The notes below the pieces were generated by a model that was given only the letters and a program-made list of their open reading frames with translations, was not told the DNA's origin and searched no databases. From contig CAZPOR010000010.1 of NCBI GenBank assembly GCA_964588325.1, positions 1 through 64,000 of the forward strand: DNA of 64,000 bases. Reading direction: 5' to 3'. Shown piece by piece: positions 7,542-14,941 of the stretch. Source of the DNA: Thiovibrio sp964588325 (lineage in GTDB: Bacteria > Desulfobacterota > Desulfobulbia > Desulfobulbales > Desulfurivibrionaceae). Position 1 is the stretch's first letter, and the number at the start of each line of letters is the position of its first letter. The position numbers and the translations under genes were made by a program.

Positions 7542-8609
7542 ATGGCAGAGCGTTTCGCAACGACTATACACCAAAAAAATATTGTTGTCGCCATGAGCGG
7601 CGGCGTTGATTCCTCGGTGGCCGCCGCCCTGTTGCAACAACAGGGGGCTCGGGTGCAGGGCGTTTTCATGGCCCTGGCCCAGCCCGATCTGGTCGAGCAA
7701 CTGGACCGGGTCCGGGCGGTGGCCGATTTTTTAAAAATCCCGCTGACCGTGGTGGATCTGGCCGAACCTTTCCACCGGTTGGTGGTGGACTATTTCTGCG
7801 CCGCCTATTTTGCCGGGAAAACCCCCAACCCCTGCGTGGTCTGCAACCGCACCATCAAGTGCGGCCTCCTGCTGGATCGGGCACGGGAGGGTCTCGGGGC
7901 GGATCTGCTGGCCACCGGCCATTATGTCAGGATCAGCGCGGAGGAGAAAGCCGGGCGCCGGTTGCTCAAAGGGATGGATTCCAAAAAGGATCAATCCTAT
8001 TTTCTCGCGATGCTCGGTCAGGAACAACTGGCCCGCCTCTGCTTTCCCTTGGGCACATTCCGGAAGGAGGAGGTGTACGGGCTGGCCGCCGGTTTTGGCT
8101 TGGCGTTTCGGGATACCCCGGAGAGCCAGGATATCTGTTTTCTGAAGCACCAGCCGGTGGCGGAGTTTCTCGCCGCCCATTCCCCGGGGCAAGGGCGGCC
8201 GGGCCCGATGCTGACCTTGCAGGGCAAGGAACTTGGGCAACACGCGGGCATCCATCACTATACCATCGGCCAGCGGCGGGGATTGGGGCTGCCGGACGCC
8301 ACCCCCTGGTATGTGGCATCGCTTGATCCGGAGCGCAACGTGGTGGTGGTCGGCAAGGATGCGGATCTCTGGCAGCGGGAGATGGTGCTGCCGGTGGTGC
8401 ATTGGTTGCGCGGCTATCCCCCATCCTTTCCCCATGTCTGCGCAGTGAAAATCCGTTCCCGGCATCCAGCCTGCCAGGCAGAAATCGCCGGCCACGGTAC
8501 CGGGGTGCGGCTGACCTTTGCCGAACCGCAGCGGGCCGTCACCCCCGGCCAGTTCGCGGTTTTTTATGAGGGAGAGGAGGTTCTGGGGTGCGGCGAGATT
8601 GCGCGCTGA
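7542..8609 (+). CDS. mnmA: tRNA-specific 2-thiouridylase
   Basis: 355 residues. The PP-loop ATP pyrophosphatase motif SGGVDSS starts at residue 19. The two catalytic cysteines lie in NPCVVCNRTIK and in SQDICFLK; GMDSKKDQSYFL and HHYTIGQRRGLGL are also typical. The enzyme thiolates C2 of the wobble uridine in tRNA Lys/Glu/Gln, taking sulfur from a persulfide relay. The ATG at 7542 is chosen because family homology starts there; the frame is open upstream into the divergent U32 gene. The length is normal. Confidence 0.95.
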   Translation: MAERFATTIHQKNIVVAMSGGVDSSVAAALLQQQGARVQGVFMALAQPDLVEQLDRVRAVADFLKIPLTVVDLAEPFHRLVVDYFCAAYFAGKTPNPCVVCNRTIKCGLLLDRAREGLGADLLATGHYVRISAEEKAGRRLLKGMDSKKDQSYFLAMLGQEQLARLCFPLGTFRKEEVYGLAAGFGLAFRDTPESQDICFLKHQPVAEFLAAHSPGQGRPGPMLTLQGKELGQHAGIHHYTIGQRRGLGLPDATPWYVASLDPERNVVVVGKDADLWQREMVLPVVHWLRGYPPSFPHVCAVKIRSRHPACQAEIAGHGTGVRLTFAEPQRAVTPGQFAVFYEGEEVLGCGEIAR

Positions 8610-8735
8610 CGCGAAATTTGTGTCTGGCAGCCGCAGCGGAAAAAAGATACACTGAGAGCGATGCCGCGTTTGCCGAGCCCTTGTTTGCCAGGTTTGCAAA
8701 CAAGCTCTGATCACCCGGAAAAACCAAGGAACATC

Positions 8736-10172
8736 ATGAGCGCATTCATCTCTAAAACCAAGATTGTGGCCACCCTGGGCCCGGCCTCTTTTTTGCCGGC
8801 CGTGCAGAGGCGGCTGATGGCAGCCGGGGTCGATGGCTTTCGCCTGAACCTTTCCCATGGAGATTTTGGGGAACACGCCGCGGTGATCGCCAGTCTGCGA
8901 AAAATCAGCGGGGAGATGGGGAAGCCGGTGGCCATCATTGTTGACCTGCCCGGCCCGAAGATGCGGCTGGGCATGGTGCCAAAGCCGATCACCGTGCGGC
9001 GGGGGGCCAAGGTCCGTTTCTGGCCCGCAAGCCAGCCCCGTCCGGGGAGGGGTATCTTTCTGCCCCATGAAATTTCCGGGCTGGCCCAAGGGGTGCGGCC
9101 CGGCTCCATCATCTTTGTCGGCGACGGCATGCTGCAGTTCAAGGTCAAGTCCATCGAGGGGGAGATCATTGAAACCGAGGCCCTGGTGGCCGGGGTGGTC
9201 CGGTCCAACAAGGGGGTCAATATCCCCGGCTATAATGCGCCTTCCGGGGCGCTCACCGAGGAAGACCGGCGCGGCATCGCCTTTGCCATACAGCACAAGG
9301 CCGATGTGATCTGCATCTCCTTTGTCGGCAGCCCGGAGGATATGCTGGCCGCCCGCGCTCTCCTGCCGCAAACCGGGAAGTACCGCCCCTGCCTGCTGGC
9401 CAAGATCGAGCGGCGGCAGGCGGTGGCCAACCTGGACTCCATTCTGACGCAGGCCGATGCGGTGATGGTGGCTCGGGGCGATTTGGGCATCGAGCTGCCC
9501 ATCGAGGAGATTCCCGGACTCCAGAAGGACATCATTCACCGGGCTAACATGGCGGCCAAGCCGGTGATCGTCGCCACCCAGATGCTATTGTCCATGGTGG
9601 ACAACGCCCGGCCCACCCGGGCCGAGGTCACCGACGTGGCCAACGCCATCCTGGACGGCGCCGACGTGATCATGTTTTCCGAGGAGACGGCCATTGGCCA
9701 TGATCCGGTGGCCGTGGTGCGCATTGCCAAAAAAATTGCCCGGCAGACTGAGCGCGGCCTGGTCAAGAGCGGCGGGGTTGCCTTGGAGGTCCGGGCCGCG
9801 ATCCGCTCCGAAGACAGCATCGATGATCTGATCAGCAGCGCCACCTGCGATGTTTTGGAGAACCGCACCGTGGATCTCGCCGTTACCCCAACCGCCACCG
9901 GGGCCACGGCCAGGCGCATCGCCCGGCTGCGGCCCCGGCCCTGGATTGTGGCCATCACCGATAACCCGACGGTCCGCAATATTCTCGCTCTTTCTTCCGG
10001 GGTCTTTCCCCTGTACGTCTCCTCCGTCTCCCTGTCGGACCGCGAGCTGGCCGAGCTGCTGAAAGGAGCCGGGCTGGTCCGGTCCGGGACGCGGCGGCTG
10101 GTGATCACCGCGGGCAGTCTCTCCGGGGTGGCGGGGACCACCAACAGCCTTAAAATTATCGATGTTTCATAA
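8736..10172 (+). CDS. pyk: Pyruvate kinase
   Basis: 478 residues from ATG 8736, which has AAGGA six bases upstream. TKIVATLGPAS at the N-terminus, the substrate-binding NLSHGD, IVDLPGPKMRLG, LAKIERRQAV with the catalytic Lys, the MVARGDLGIELP signature, and ATQMLLSMVDNARPTRAE are all present, followed by the C-terminal allosteric domain. It makes ATP and pyruvate from phosphoenolpyruvate in glycolysis. It is a stand-alone gene between mnmA and mtaB. Confidence 0.95.
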   Translation: MSAFISKTKIVATLGPASFLPAVQRRLMAAGVDGFRLNLSHGDFGEHAAVIASLRKISGEMGKPVAIIVDLPGPKMRLGMVPKPITVRRGAKVRFWPASQPRPGRGIFLPHEISGLAQGVRPGSIIFVGDGMLQFKVKSIEGEIIETEALVAGVVRSNKGVNIPGYNAPSGALTEEDRRGIAFAIQHKADVICISFVGSPEDMLAARALLPQTGKYRPCLLAKIERRQAVANLDSILTQADAVMVARGDLGIELPIEEIPGLQKDIIHRANMAAKPVIVATQMLLSMVDNARPTRAEVTDVANAILDGADVIMFSEETAIGHDPVAVVRIAKKIARQTERGLVKSGGVALEVRAAIRSEDSIDDLISSATCDVLENRTVDLAVTPTATGATARRIARLRPRPWIVAITDNPTVRNILALSSGVFPLYVSSVSLSDRELAELLKGAGLVRSGTRRLVITAGSLSGVAGTTNSLKIIDVS

Positions 10173-10274
10173 CCGTTCAGCAGCGCAGCGGCGCGACCGG
10201 GCGGTTCACGATCAGAGATTCCGGCAATCGGCCTTGTTGTTGCAACTTCGCAGTAAACACACTATGGCGCAGGC

Positions 10275-11594
10275 ATGAAGATCACAGGCCAGAACAAAAA
10301 AAGGATTGCCGTTACCACCCTCGGCTGCAAGGTCAACCAGTTTGAGTCGGCGGCCTTCCTTTCGGAACTTGCCCGCCGGGATGTGGAGCTGGTTCCCTTT
10401 TCCCATCCGGCGGAGGTCTATATCATTAACACCTGTGCGGTGACGGCCAGGGCCGGGGCGCAGTCCCGCCAGTTGATCCGGCGGGCCTTGCGCGCCAATC
10501 CCGAGGCCCGGTTGATCGTGACCGGCTGCTACGCGCAGATCGGTGCCCAGGATATTCTCGAGATCGCCGACAGCCCCATCTGCATCGTGGGCAACGGCTG
10601 CAAGCACCGGTTGGTGGAAGTGGCCCTGGCCGACCGCCACTGTGATCTGGAAATGCACCTGGGCGACATCGCCGGGCACAAGGAGATCTGCCCTCTCACC
10701 GTCACCAGCTTCGGATCGCGGACCAGGGCCTATCTCAAGGTGCAGGACGGCTGCAACAGCTTCTGTTCCTACTGCATCGTGCCCTATGCCCGGGGGCGCA
10801 GCCGGAGCCTTGGCCCGGACAAGGTGGTGGCCCAGGCCGAGATCTTTGCCGACCAGGGCTACAAGGAGCAGGTGCTCACCGGCATCCACCTGGGCCATTA
10901 TGGACTGGATCTCACCCCCAAGACCAATCTCCGGGAGTTGCTCGAACTGCTTGTCGCCCGGGACCTGCCGGTGCGCTACCGCTTGAGTTCGCTTGAGCCC
11001 ACCGAGATTACGGAAGAGCTCTTGCATCTCATGGCCCAATCGGCCTCAGTGATGCCCTATCTGCACATCCCCTTGCAGAGCGGGGATGACCAAATACTCA
11101 AGCGGATGAACCGCCGCTATCCCGCCGCCGCCTTTGCTAACGTGGTGGAACGGAGCGTGGCGTGCCTGCCGGACGCAGCCATCGGCGTGGACGTGCTGGT
11201 CGGGTTTCCCGGCGAAGACGAGGAAGCCTTTGCCAACACCTACCGCCTGCTCGAATCGTTGCCGGTGAGCTATCTCCATGTCTTTCCTTACTCGAAAAGG
11301 CCGGGAACCCCGGCCGCCACCATGCCGGATCAGGTTCCCAAGCCGGTCAAGGAGGAAAGGGTTGCGCTCTTGCGGGATTTGCATCATACAAAACGGAGCG
11401 GGTTTTACCGCAAGCACCTGGGCAGCGTCCGGCAGGTCCTGGTGGAAGGGCGCAAGCAGGGATGTTTGCTCAAGGGCTATAGCGGCAATTATATCCCGGT
11501 TTCCTTTGCGGGGGACAGCGGGCTGGTGAACCAGTTGGTGACGGTGCGGTTGGAAGAGCTCAGCGAGGATGGGGTTCTGGGCCGGATTGTTTGA
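10275..11594 (+). CDS. mtaB: tRNA t6A37 methylthiotransferase
   Basis: 439 residues. The N-terminal UPF0004 domain has three cluster cysteines (GCKVNQ, NTCAVT, GCYAQ). The radical-SAM CX3CX2C motif is in GCNSFCSYC at about residues 160-168, and a C-terminal TRAM-like segment follows. It converts N6-threonylcarbamoyladenosine to the 2-methylthio form next to the anticodon. The short start of the UPF0004 domain (LGCKVNQFES) favours MtaB over MiaB or RimO. The next 740 bases have no recognisable gene. Confidence 0.93.
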   Translation: MKITGQNKKRIAVTTLGCKVNQFESAAFLSELARRDVELVPFSHPAEVYIINTCAVTARAGAQSRQLIRRALRANPEARLIVTGCYAQIGAQDILEIADSPICIVGNGCKHRLVEVALADRHCDLEMHLGDIAGHKEICPLTVTSFGSRTRAYLKVQDGCNSFCSYCIVPYARGRSRSLGPDKVVAQAEIFADQGYKEQVLTGIHLGHYGLDLTPKTNLRELLELLVARDLPVRYRLSSLEPTEITEELLHLMAQSASVMPYLHIPLQSGDDQILKRMNRRYPAAAFANVVERSVACLPDAAIGVDVLVGFPGEDEEAFANTYRLLESLPVSYLHVFPYSKRPGTPAATMPDQVPKPVKEERVALLRDLHHTKRSGFYRKHLGSVRQVLVEGRKQGCLLKGYSGNYIPVSFAGDSGLVNQLVTVRLEELSEDGVLGRIV

Positions 11595-12236
11595 ACCGAT
11601 TGACCATCAAAGGGATGAAACTGCGTGCCGGAGAATTTTTTGCATCGTTTGTCGCAAAGACTCGCGGGTCAAAATCCCCTGCATTCTGCCTCTGGTCAGG
11701 TTCGGTTGGTTATCAATACCTTTCCCTATTAACCCCGGCATTGCACACGATGACATCGACCGTCTCCTGGAAGACTCAAGCTCTCACTGGAAAACGAGGA
11801 TCTGGGCAAAGCCTTTTATGAAAAGCTCACTGCACGCTCAGGATCAAGGCTTACGGTCGGGCGGAAAGCAACCTTCCTCATTGCCAGGGGCACGGTGCAG
11901 CAGATGGCAAGAAAACTCTCCTCTCTGAAAGGCTCTATCTTGACGGCGCACCGAGCACAGCCTATCGCAAAAATCCTGTCAAGACGGCGTAACAGGCGCC
12001 TTTGCCCTCTGCAAATAAACTGGGGGAGTGCCCCTCCTTTTCCTTTTTCCCCCAAGAGAACAATGCAATATGCACTCTGCATTCGGTGATGAATATGGTC
12101 AAATAATCGGGCAATATTATGTTAGGCTTTCTGCCGCCATACGCGTGGTGTCCCTCCATGCAGACACCGGCGACTTTCATGGAGTCATTGGCCAGTGATA
12201 CAAAGGAAAAAGCTTGCGCCCTTTGCCCGGATCAGA
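11595..12236. other. Gene-poor stretch at the left edge of the accessory island
   Basis: About 640 bases with only short open frames on either strand. None resembles a known family or has a convincing ribosome binding site. Conceptual translation shows a run near 11810-11990 that looks protein-like (GKAFYEKLTARSGSRLTVGR) but is interrupted by stops, so a decayed gene is possible. Composition is less GC-rich than in the flanking housekeeping genes. Confidence 0.4.
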
Positions 12237-12242
12237 TATTTT
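12214..12242 (+). promoter_or_regulatory. Candidate promoter for the abiF-linked RNA
   Basis: TTGCGC (12214-12219) and TATTTT (12237-12242) are separated by 17 bases. The match to sigma-70 consensus is modest (3/6 and 4/6). It would start transcription near 12249, just before the hairpin RNA. Confidence 0.3.
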
Positions 12243-12248
12243 ATGCTC

Positions 12249-12321
12249 AATTATTACTTAAATTTGAACAACACCCCCAACGCATCTCGTAAGATCTGCG
12301 CACCATTGGGGGTTTCTTTTT
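12249..12321 (+). ncRNA. Candidate abiF-associated small RNA ending in an intrinsic terminator
   Basis: An AT-rich 5' segment (12249-12272) precedes a strong bipartite hairpin. Stem ACCCCCAA (12273-12280) pairs with TTGGGGGT (12306-12313), with a five-base bulge CACCA on the 3' side (12301-12305). An upper stem CGCA/TGCG (12281-12284, 12297-12300) leads to TCT/AGA closing a CGTA loop. A T-rich tail (12314-12321) follows. An intrinsic terminator 13 bases before a coding start makes no sense as a gene leader unless a separate short RNA is made. From memory, an 'abiF RNA' motif upstream of abiF-type genes has been described. The 5' end is a guess. Confidence 0.6.
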
Positions 12322-12334
12322 ATGGGGGCTGGTA

Positions 12335-13219
12335 ATGCAATTCACCAAGCTCCCTAAATCTTTTGATGAACAGATCGACCTGCTCATCGAACGCGGCATG
12401 GCAATCACAGATCGCGACCGGGCCAAACGCTATCTCGGCCATCTCAATTACTATCGCCTGGCTGCTTACTGGCTCCCCTTCGAGCAAGACCATCCCACCC
12501 ATCAGTTTAAGCCCGGCACAGACTTCAATCTGATCTTGGAGCACTATATATTTGACCGTGAATTGCGGCTATTGGTCACGGACGCCCTCGAACGAGTTGA
12601 AGTTTCCCTGCGCACCCGTTGGGCCTATCACCTCGCCCATGCCTATGGGCCGCACGCCCACCTGCAAGAAAATCTATTCAAAGAAAACTGGAACCACCCT
12701 GAAAACATCAACGCCCTCAAGGAAACGGTAGGGAGAAGTTCTGAGATTTTCATCAGACACTTCAGCAAATACGACGAAGAACTCCCGCCCCTCTGGGTTG
12801 TCTGCGAAGTCATGACCCTGGGGCAACTCTCAAAGTGGTACGCCAACCTAAGGCATGGCAGCGACCGCAATGCCATTGCCCATGCTTATGATTTAGACGA
12901 AGTGAATCTCACCTCGTTTCTCCATCATCTCAGTATCGTGCGGAACCATTGCGCCCATCATGCCCGGCTCTGGAATCGATTATTTCCTTTCGCCTGGAAA
13001 CTGCCTCGGAAAAGGCCTGCTGACCTACAGGCAAATTTCAACCAAATGGATGGGAAACGTCTTTACAATACCCTGGTGATGCTGGCATATCTCATGGACA
13101 GCATCAACCAAAACACCTGGAAACAGCGGTTGGTCAACCTTTTTGTCAAACATCCGCAAGTGCGGGCGCAGGCCATGGGCTTTCCGGATGATTGGCAAGC
13201 GCGGCCGATCTGGAGGTAG
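12335..13219 (+). CDS. AbiF/AbiD family abortive-infection HEPN protein (Abi_2)
   Basis: 294 residues. The N-terminus (KLPKSFDEQIDLLIERGM) and YLGHLNYYRLAAYW are Abi_2 family hallmarks. The HEPN ribonuclease motif Rx4H is RNHCAH at residues 203-208, in the conserved context SIVRNHCAHHARLWNR. HEPN proteins of this type cleave RNA, and AbiF homologues block phage growth in lactococci. Recent work, as I recall it, places AbiF with a neighbouring RNA as an RNA toxin-antitoxin related to the ancestor of Cas13. The gene has G-rich sequence upstream and follows a terminator-ended RNA. No protein antitoxin is adjacent. Confidence 0.88.
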   Translation: MQFTKLPKSFDEQIDLLIERGMAITDRDRAKRYLGHLNYYRLAAYWLPFEQDHPTHQFKPGTDFNLILEHYIFDRELRLLVTDALERVEVSLRTRWAYHLAHAYGPHAHLQENLFKENWNHPENINALKETVGRSSEIFIRHFSKYDEELPPLWVVCEVMTLGQLSKWYANLRHGSDRNAIAHAYDLDEVNLTSFLHHLSIVRNHCAHHARLWNRLFPFAWKLPRKRPADLQANFNQMDGKRLYNTLVMLAYLMDSINQNTWKQRLVNLFVKHPQVRAQAMGFPDDWQARPIWR

Positions 13220-13306
13220 GCAGGAATTAGGTATTCTGTCCCCAGAATTCCAGAATTCCGCCATGCTGATGAACGGCCAGGTCACGGAGGCGTAAGGAGG
13301 AACGCG

Positions 13307-13825
13307 ATGAGGGAGAAAAAGATCATCATCATTGCCGGGCCAAACGGGGCCGGGAAGACCACCTTCGCCGAGGAGTTTCTTCCCGGGGAGGCAAACTGCC
13401 CGCTTTTCGTCAATGCCGACCTGATCGCCGCCGGCCTTGCTCCATTTGATCCGGATCGGGCCGCCTTCAAGGCCGGTCGTTTGATGCTGGAGGAGATTCA
13501 CGATTATGTCCGGCATGGGGAGAGTTTTGCCTTCGAGACCACCCTGAGCGGCCGGGGCTATGCCCGCCTGATCCCGGCCTGGCGACGGGAAGGCTACCTG
13601 GTGAAGCTGTTTTTCCCCCGGCTCGCCTCACCCGAATTGGCCATTGCACGGGTGCGTCAGCGTGTTCGCGAAGGCGGTCATAACGTGCCGGAGCCTACCA
13701 TCCGCCGCCGCTTCGCGGCAGGTCTGCGGAATCTGCAGGAAATTTATCAACCCATCGTCGACGAGTGGGCCATTTACGAAAATTCGAGGCCAGCCCCCTG
13801 GCTGCTCGAAGAAGGAGGCCAGTAA
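13307..13825 (+). CDS. Zeta-toxin-family P-loop kinase
   Basis: 172 residues with a near-ideal ribosome binding site (AAGGAGGA). Walker A is GPNGAGKTTFAEEF near the N-terminus. FVNADLIAAGL and FAFETTLSGRGY are typical of zeta-like kinases, and RVRQRVREGGHNVPEPTIRRRF is the lid/arginine region. Zeta toxins phosphorylate UDP-N-acetylglucosamine and stall wall synthesis; chromosomal short forms like this one are less well tested. Its stop overlaps the start of a 62-residue gene (TAATG), giving a compact two-gene unit. Confidence 0.75.
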   Translation: MREKKIIIIAGPNGAGKTTFAEEFLPGEANCPLFVNADLIAAGLAPFDPDRAAFKAGRLMLEEIHDYVRHGESFAFETTLSGRGYARLIPAWRREGYLVKLFFPRLASPELAIARVRQRVREGGHNVPEPTIRRRFAAGLRNLQEIYQPIVDEWAIYENSRPAPWLLEEGGQ

Positions 13826-14013
13826 TGAGCGCAAAAACTACCGGCTCGAAAACAAGCGATAAATCCCGTGATCCGGATTTGGTCAAGGCGGAAATCGCCA
13901 TGCAGCGCGCCGCGCAAAAGGCAAGGGAAAGGGCCAAACGCGCCGGCAGTGCAGTTGTTGTGCTGAAGGGTGACAAGATGGTGGAGGAGCGTCCCGAGTC
14001 GTCGGCGGGATGA
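13825..14013 (+). CDS. Small basic protein, putative antitoxin partner of the zeta-like kinase
   Basis: 62 residues, Lys/Arg/Ala-rich, with a central helix (LVKAEIAMQRAAQKARERAK) and a short strand GSAVVVLKGDKM. The ATG overlaps the stop of the kinase gene by one base and GGAGG lies just upstream. Small genes next to zeta-like kinases are commonly the antitoxin, but this one lies downstream, unlike the usual epsilon-zeta order. It does not resemble epsilon or PezA. The antitoxin role rests on position alone. Confidence 0.55.
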   Translation: MSAKTTGSKTSDKSRDPDLVKAEIAMQRAAQKARERAKRAGSAVVVLKGDKMVEERPESSAG

Positions 14014-14035
14014 CACGCGGGAATACCTCAAAAAA

Positions 14036-14072
14036 GCTGAAGCCGCCCCGAGGGACGGCTTCGTTACTCTTT
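14036..14072 (+). terminator. Intrinsic terminator after the zeta-like pair
   Basis: GAAGCCG (14039-14045) and CGGCTTC (14056-14062) form a perfect stem with a 10-base loop, followed by a T-containing tail. It closes the zeta/small-protein operon. Confidence 0.65.
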
Positions 14073-14382
14073 CCACACATGGTGGATGAACCGGTAAAAA
14101 TATCGTTCGTTTGTGCTGAAAAGTCAACTCATTTGTCGAGGGCTGAATCTTGAATCTCTTTGGGCTGCTTGCGACAACTTCACGACAGGATTTGCGATGG
14201 CGAGCTGTGACAGAGCAATGATAGGCGCGGTGGCAGCCATCCCCTTCTTCGCCCTTTCGCAGCTTCGTGCGCGCAATATCATCGGATGGCTACATGACCT
14301 ACCAGCCGCCCTGCACCAGCGCCCAGGAAATCCTGAACCGGGTCGCCGCGATCAGTGCCTTCAAACGGCTAGGTCACGGTGG
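14073..14382. other. Unassigned sequence between the zeta pair and the rhuM remnant
   Basis: About 310 bases with no recognisable gene. An open frame continues through it into the rhuM remnant, but its translation resembles nothing I know. Probably a scrambled or truncated upstream part of the broken gene. Confidence 0.4.
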
Positions 14383-14880
14383 CTTAAGGGTTTTGCCCTG
14401 AACGACGAGCGGTTCAAGAGCGGCAATTCCATGAACTATTTCACGGAATTGCAGGAGCGCATTCGGGAGATTCGGCTTTCCGAGCGTTTTTTCTACCAGA
14501 AGATCAAGGATATTTACACCACCAGCATTGACTACGACCACAAGGCCGAAAAGACCATCGAGTTTTTCAAGGTGGTGCAGAAAAAGCTGCTCTGAGCCAT
14601 CAGCCAGCAGACCGCGGCGGAACTGGTGTGCCGCCGGGCGGATGCCGCCCTGCCGCTGATGGGTATGCAGTCATTCGACAAGAAGGGCAAGCCGGCGGCG
14701 ATATGCAAAAGCGATGTCAGCGTGGCCAAGAATTATCTTGCCGAGGATGAGATGAAGCTGCTCGGGTTGCCGGTGGAACAGTATCTCGCCTTTGCCGAAA
14801 CCATGGCCCAGCAACGGACGCCCATGTACATGAGCGATTGGATCAGCGGCTTGACGCGATCATCCAGATAGCAAGCTCTC
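14383..14880 (+). pseudogene. Remnant of a RhuM-family gene
   Basis: Homology to the central/C-terminal part of RhuM proteins starts abruptly at LKGFALNDERFKSGN. It continues through YFTELQERIREIRLSER and YQKIKDIYTTSIDYD, and after an in-frame TGA (14593-14595) through QQTAAELVCRRADAA and KSDVSVAKNYLAEDEM to YMSDWI. The TGA stands where relatives have Trp. Near 14843 one base appears lost: reading in the next frame restores RLDAIIQ. The N-terminal half is missing. RhuM is a poorly understood accessory-island protein. The gene is clearly dead. Confidence 0.8.
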
Positions 14881-14941
14881 GCGCGAAGCGTTCATTCCGT
14901 GTATATTGGCCCAAAATCTTTTTTTTGTGTATGAGGCGGGG

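Noticed and set aside
7731..9539. 602-codon minus-strand open frame
   Set aside because: Covers mnmA and pyk in antisense and crosses the gap between them; composition is that of a shadow.
11569..12089. Short open frames after mtaB
   Set aside because: No ribosome binding site, no family resemblance, and they overlap each other in different frames.
12273..12321. Reading the hairpin before abiF as a riboswitch or attenuator of abiF
   Set aside because: Possible, but there is no visible promoter or long leader upstream that would need it, and abiF-type genes are known to have a separate RNA at this position.
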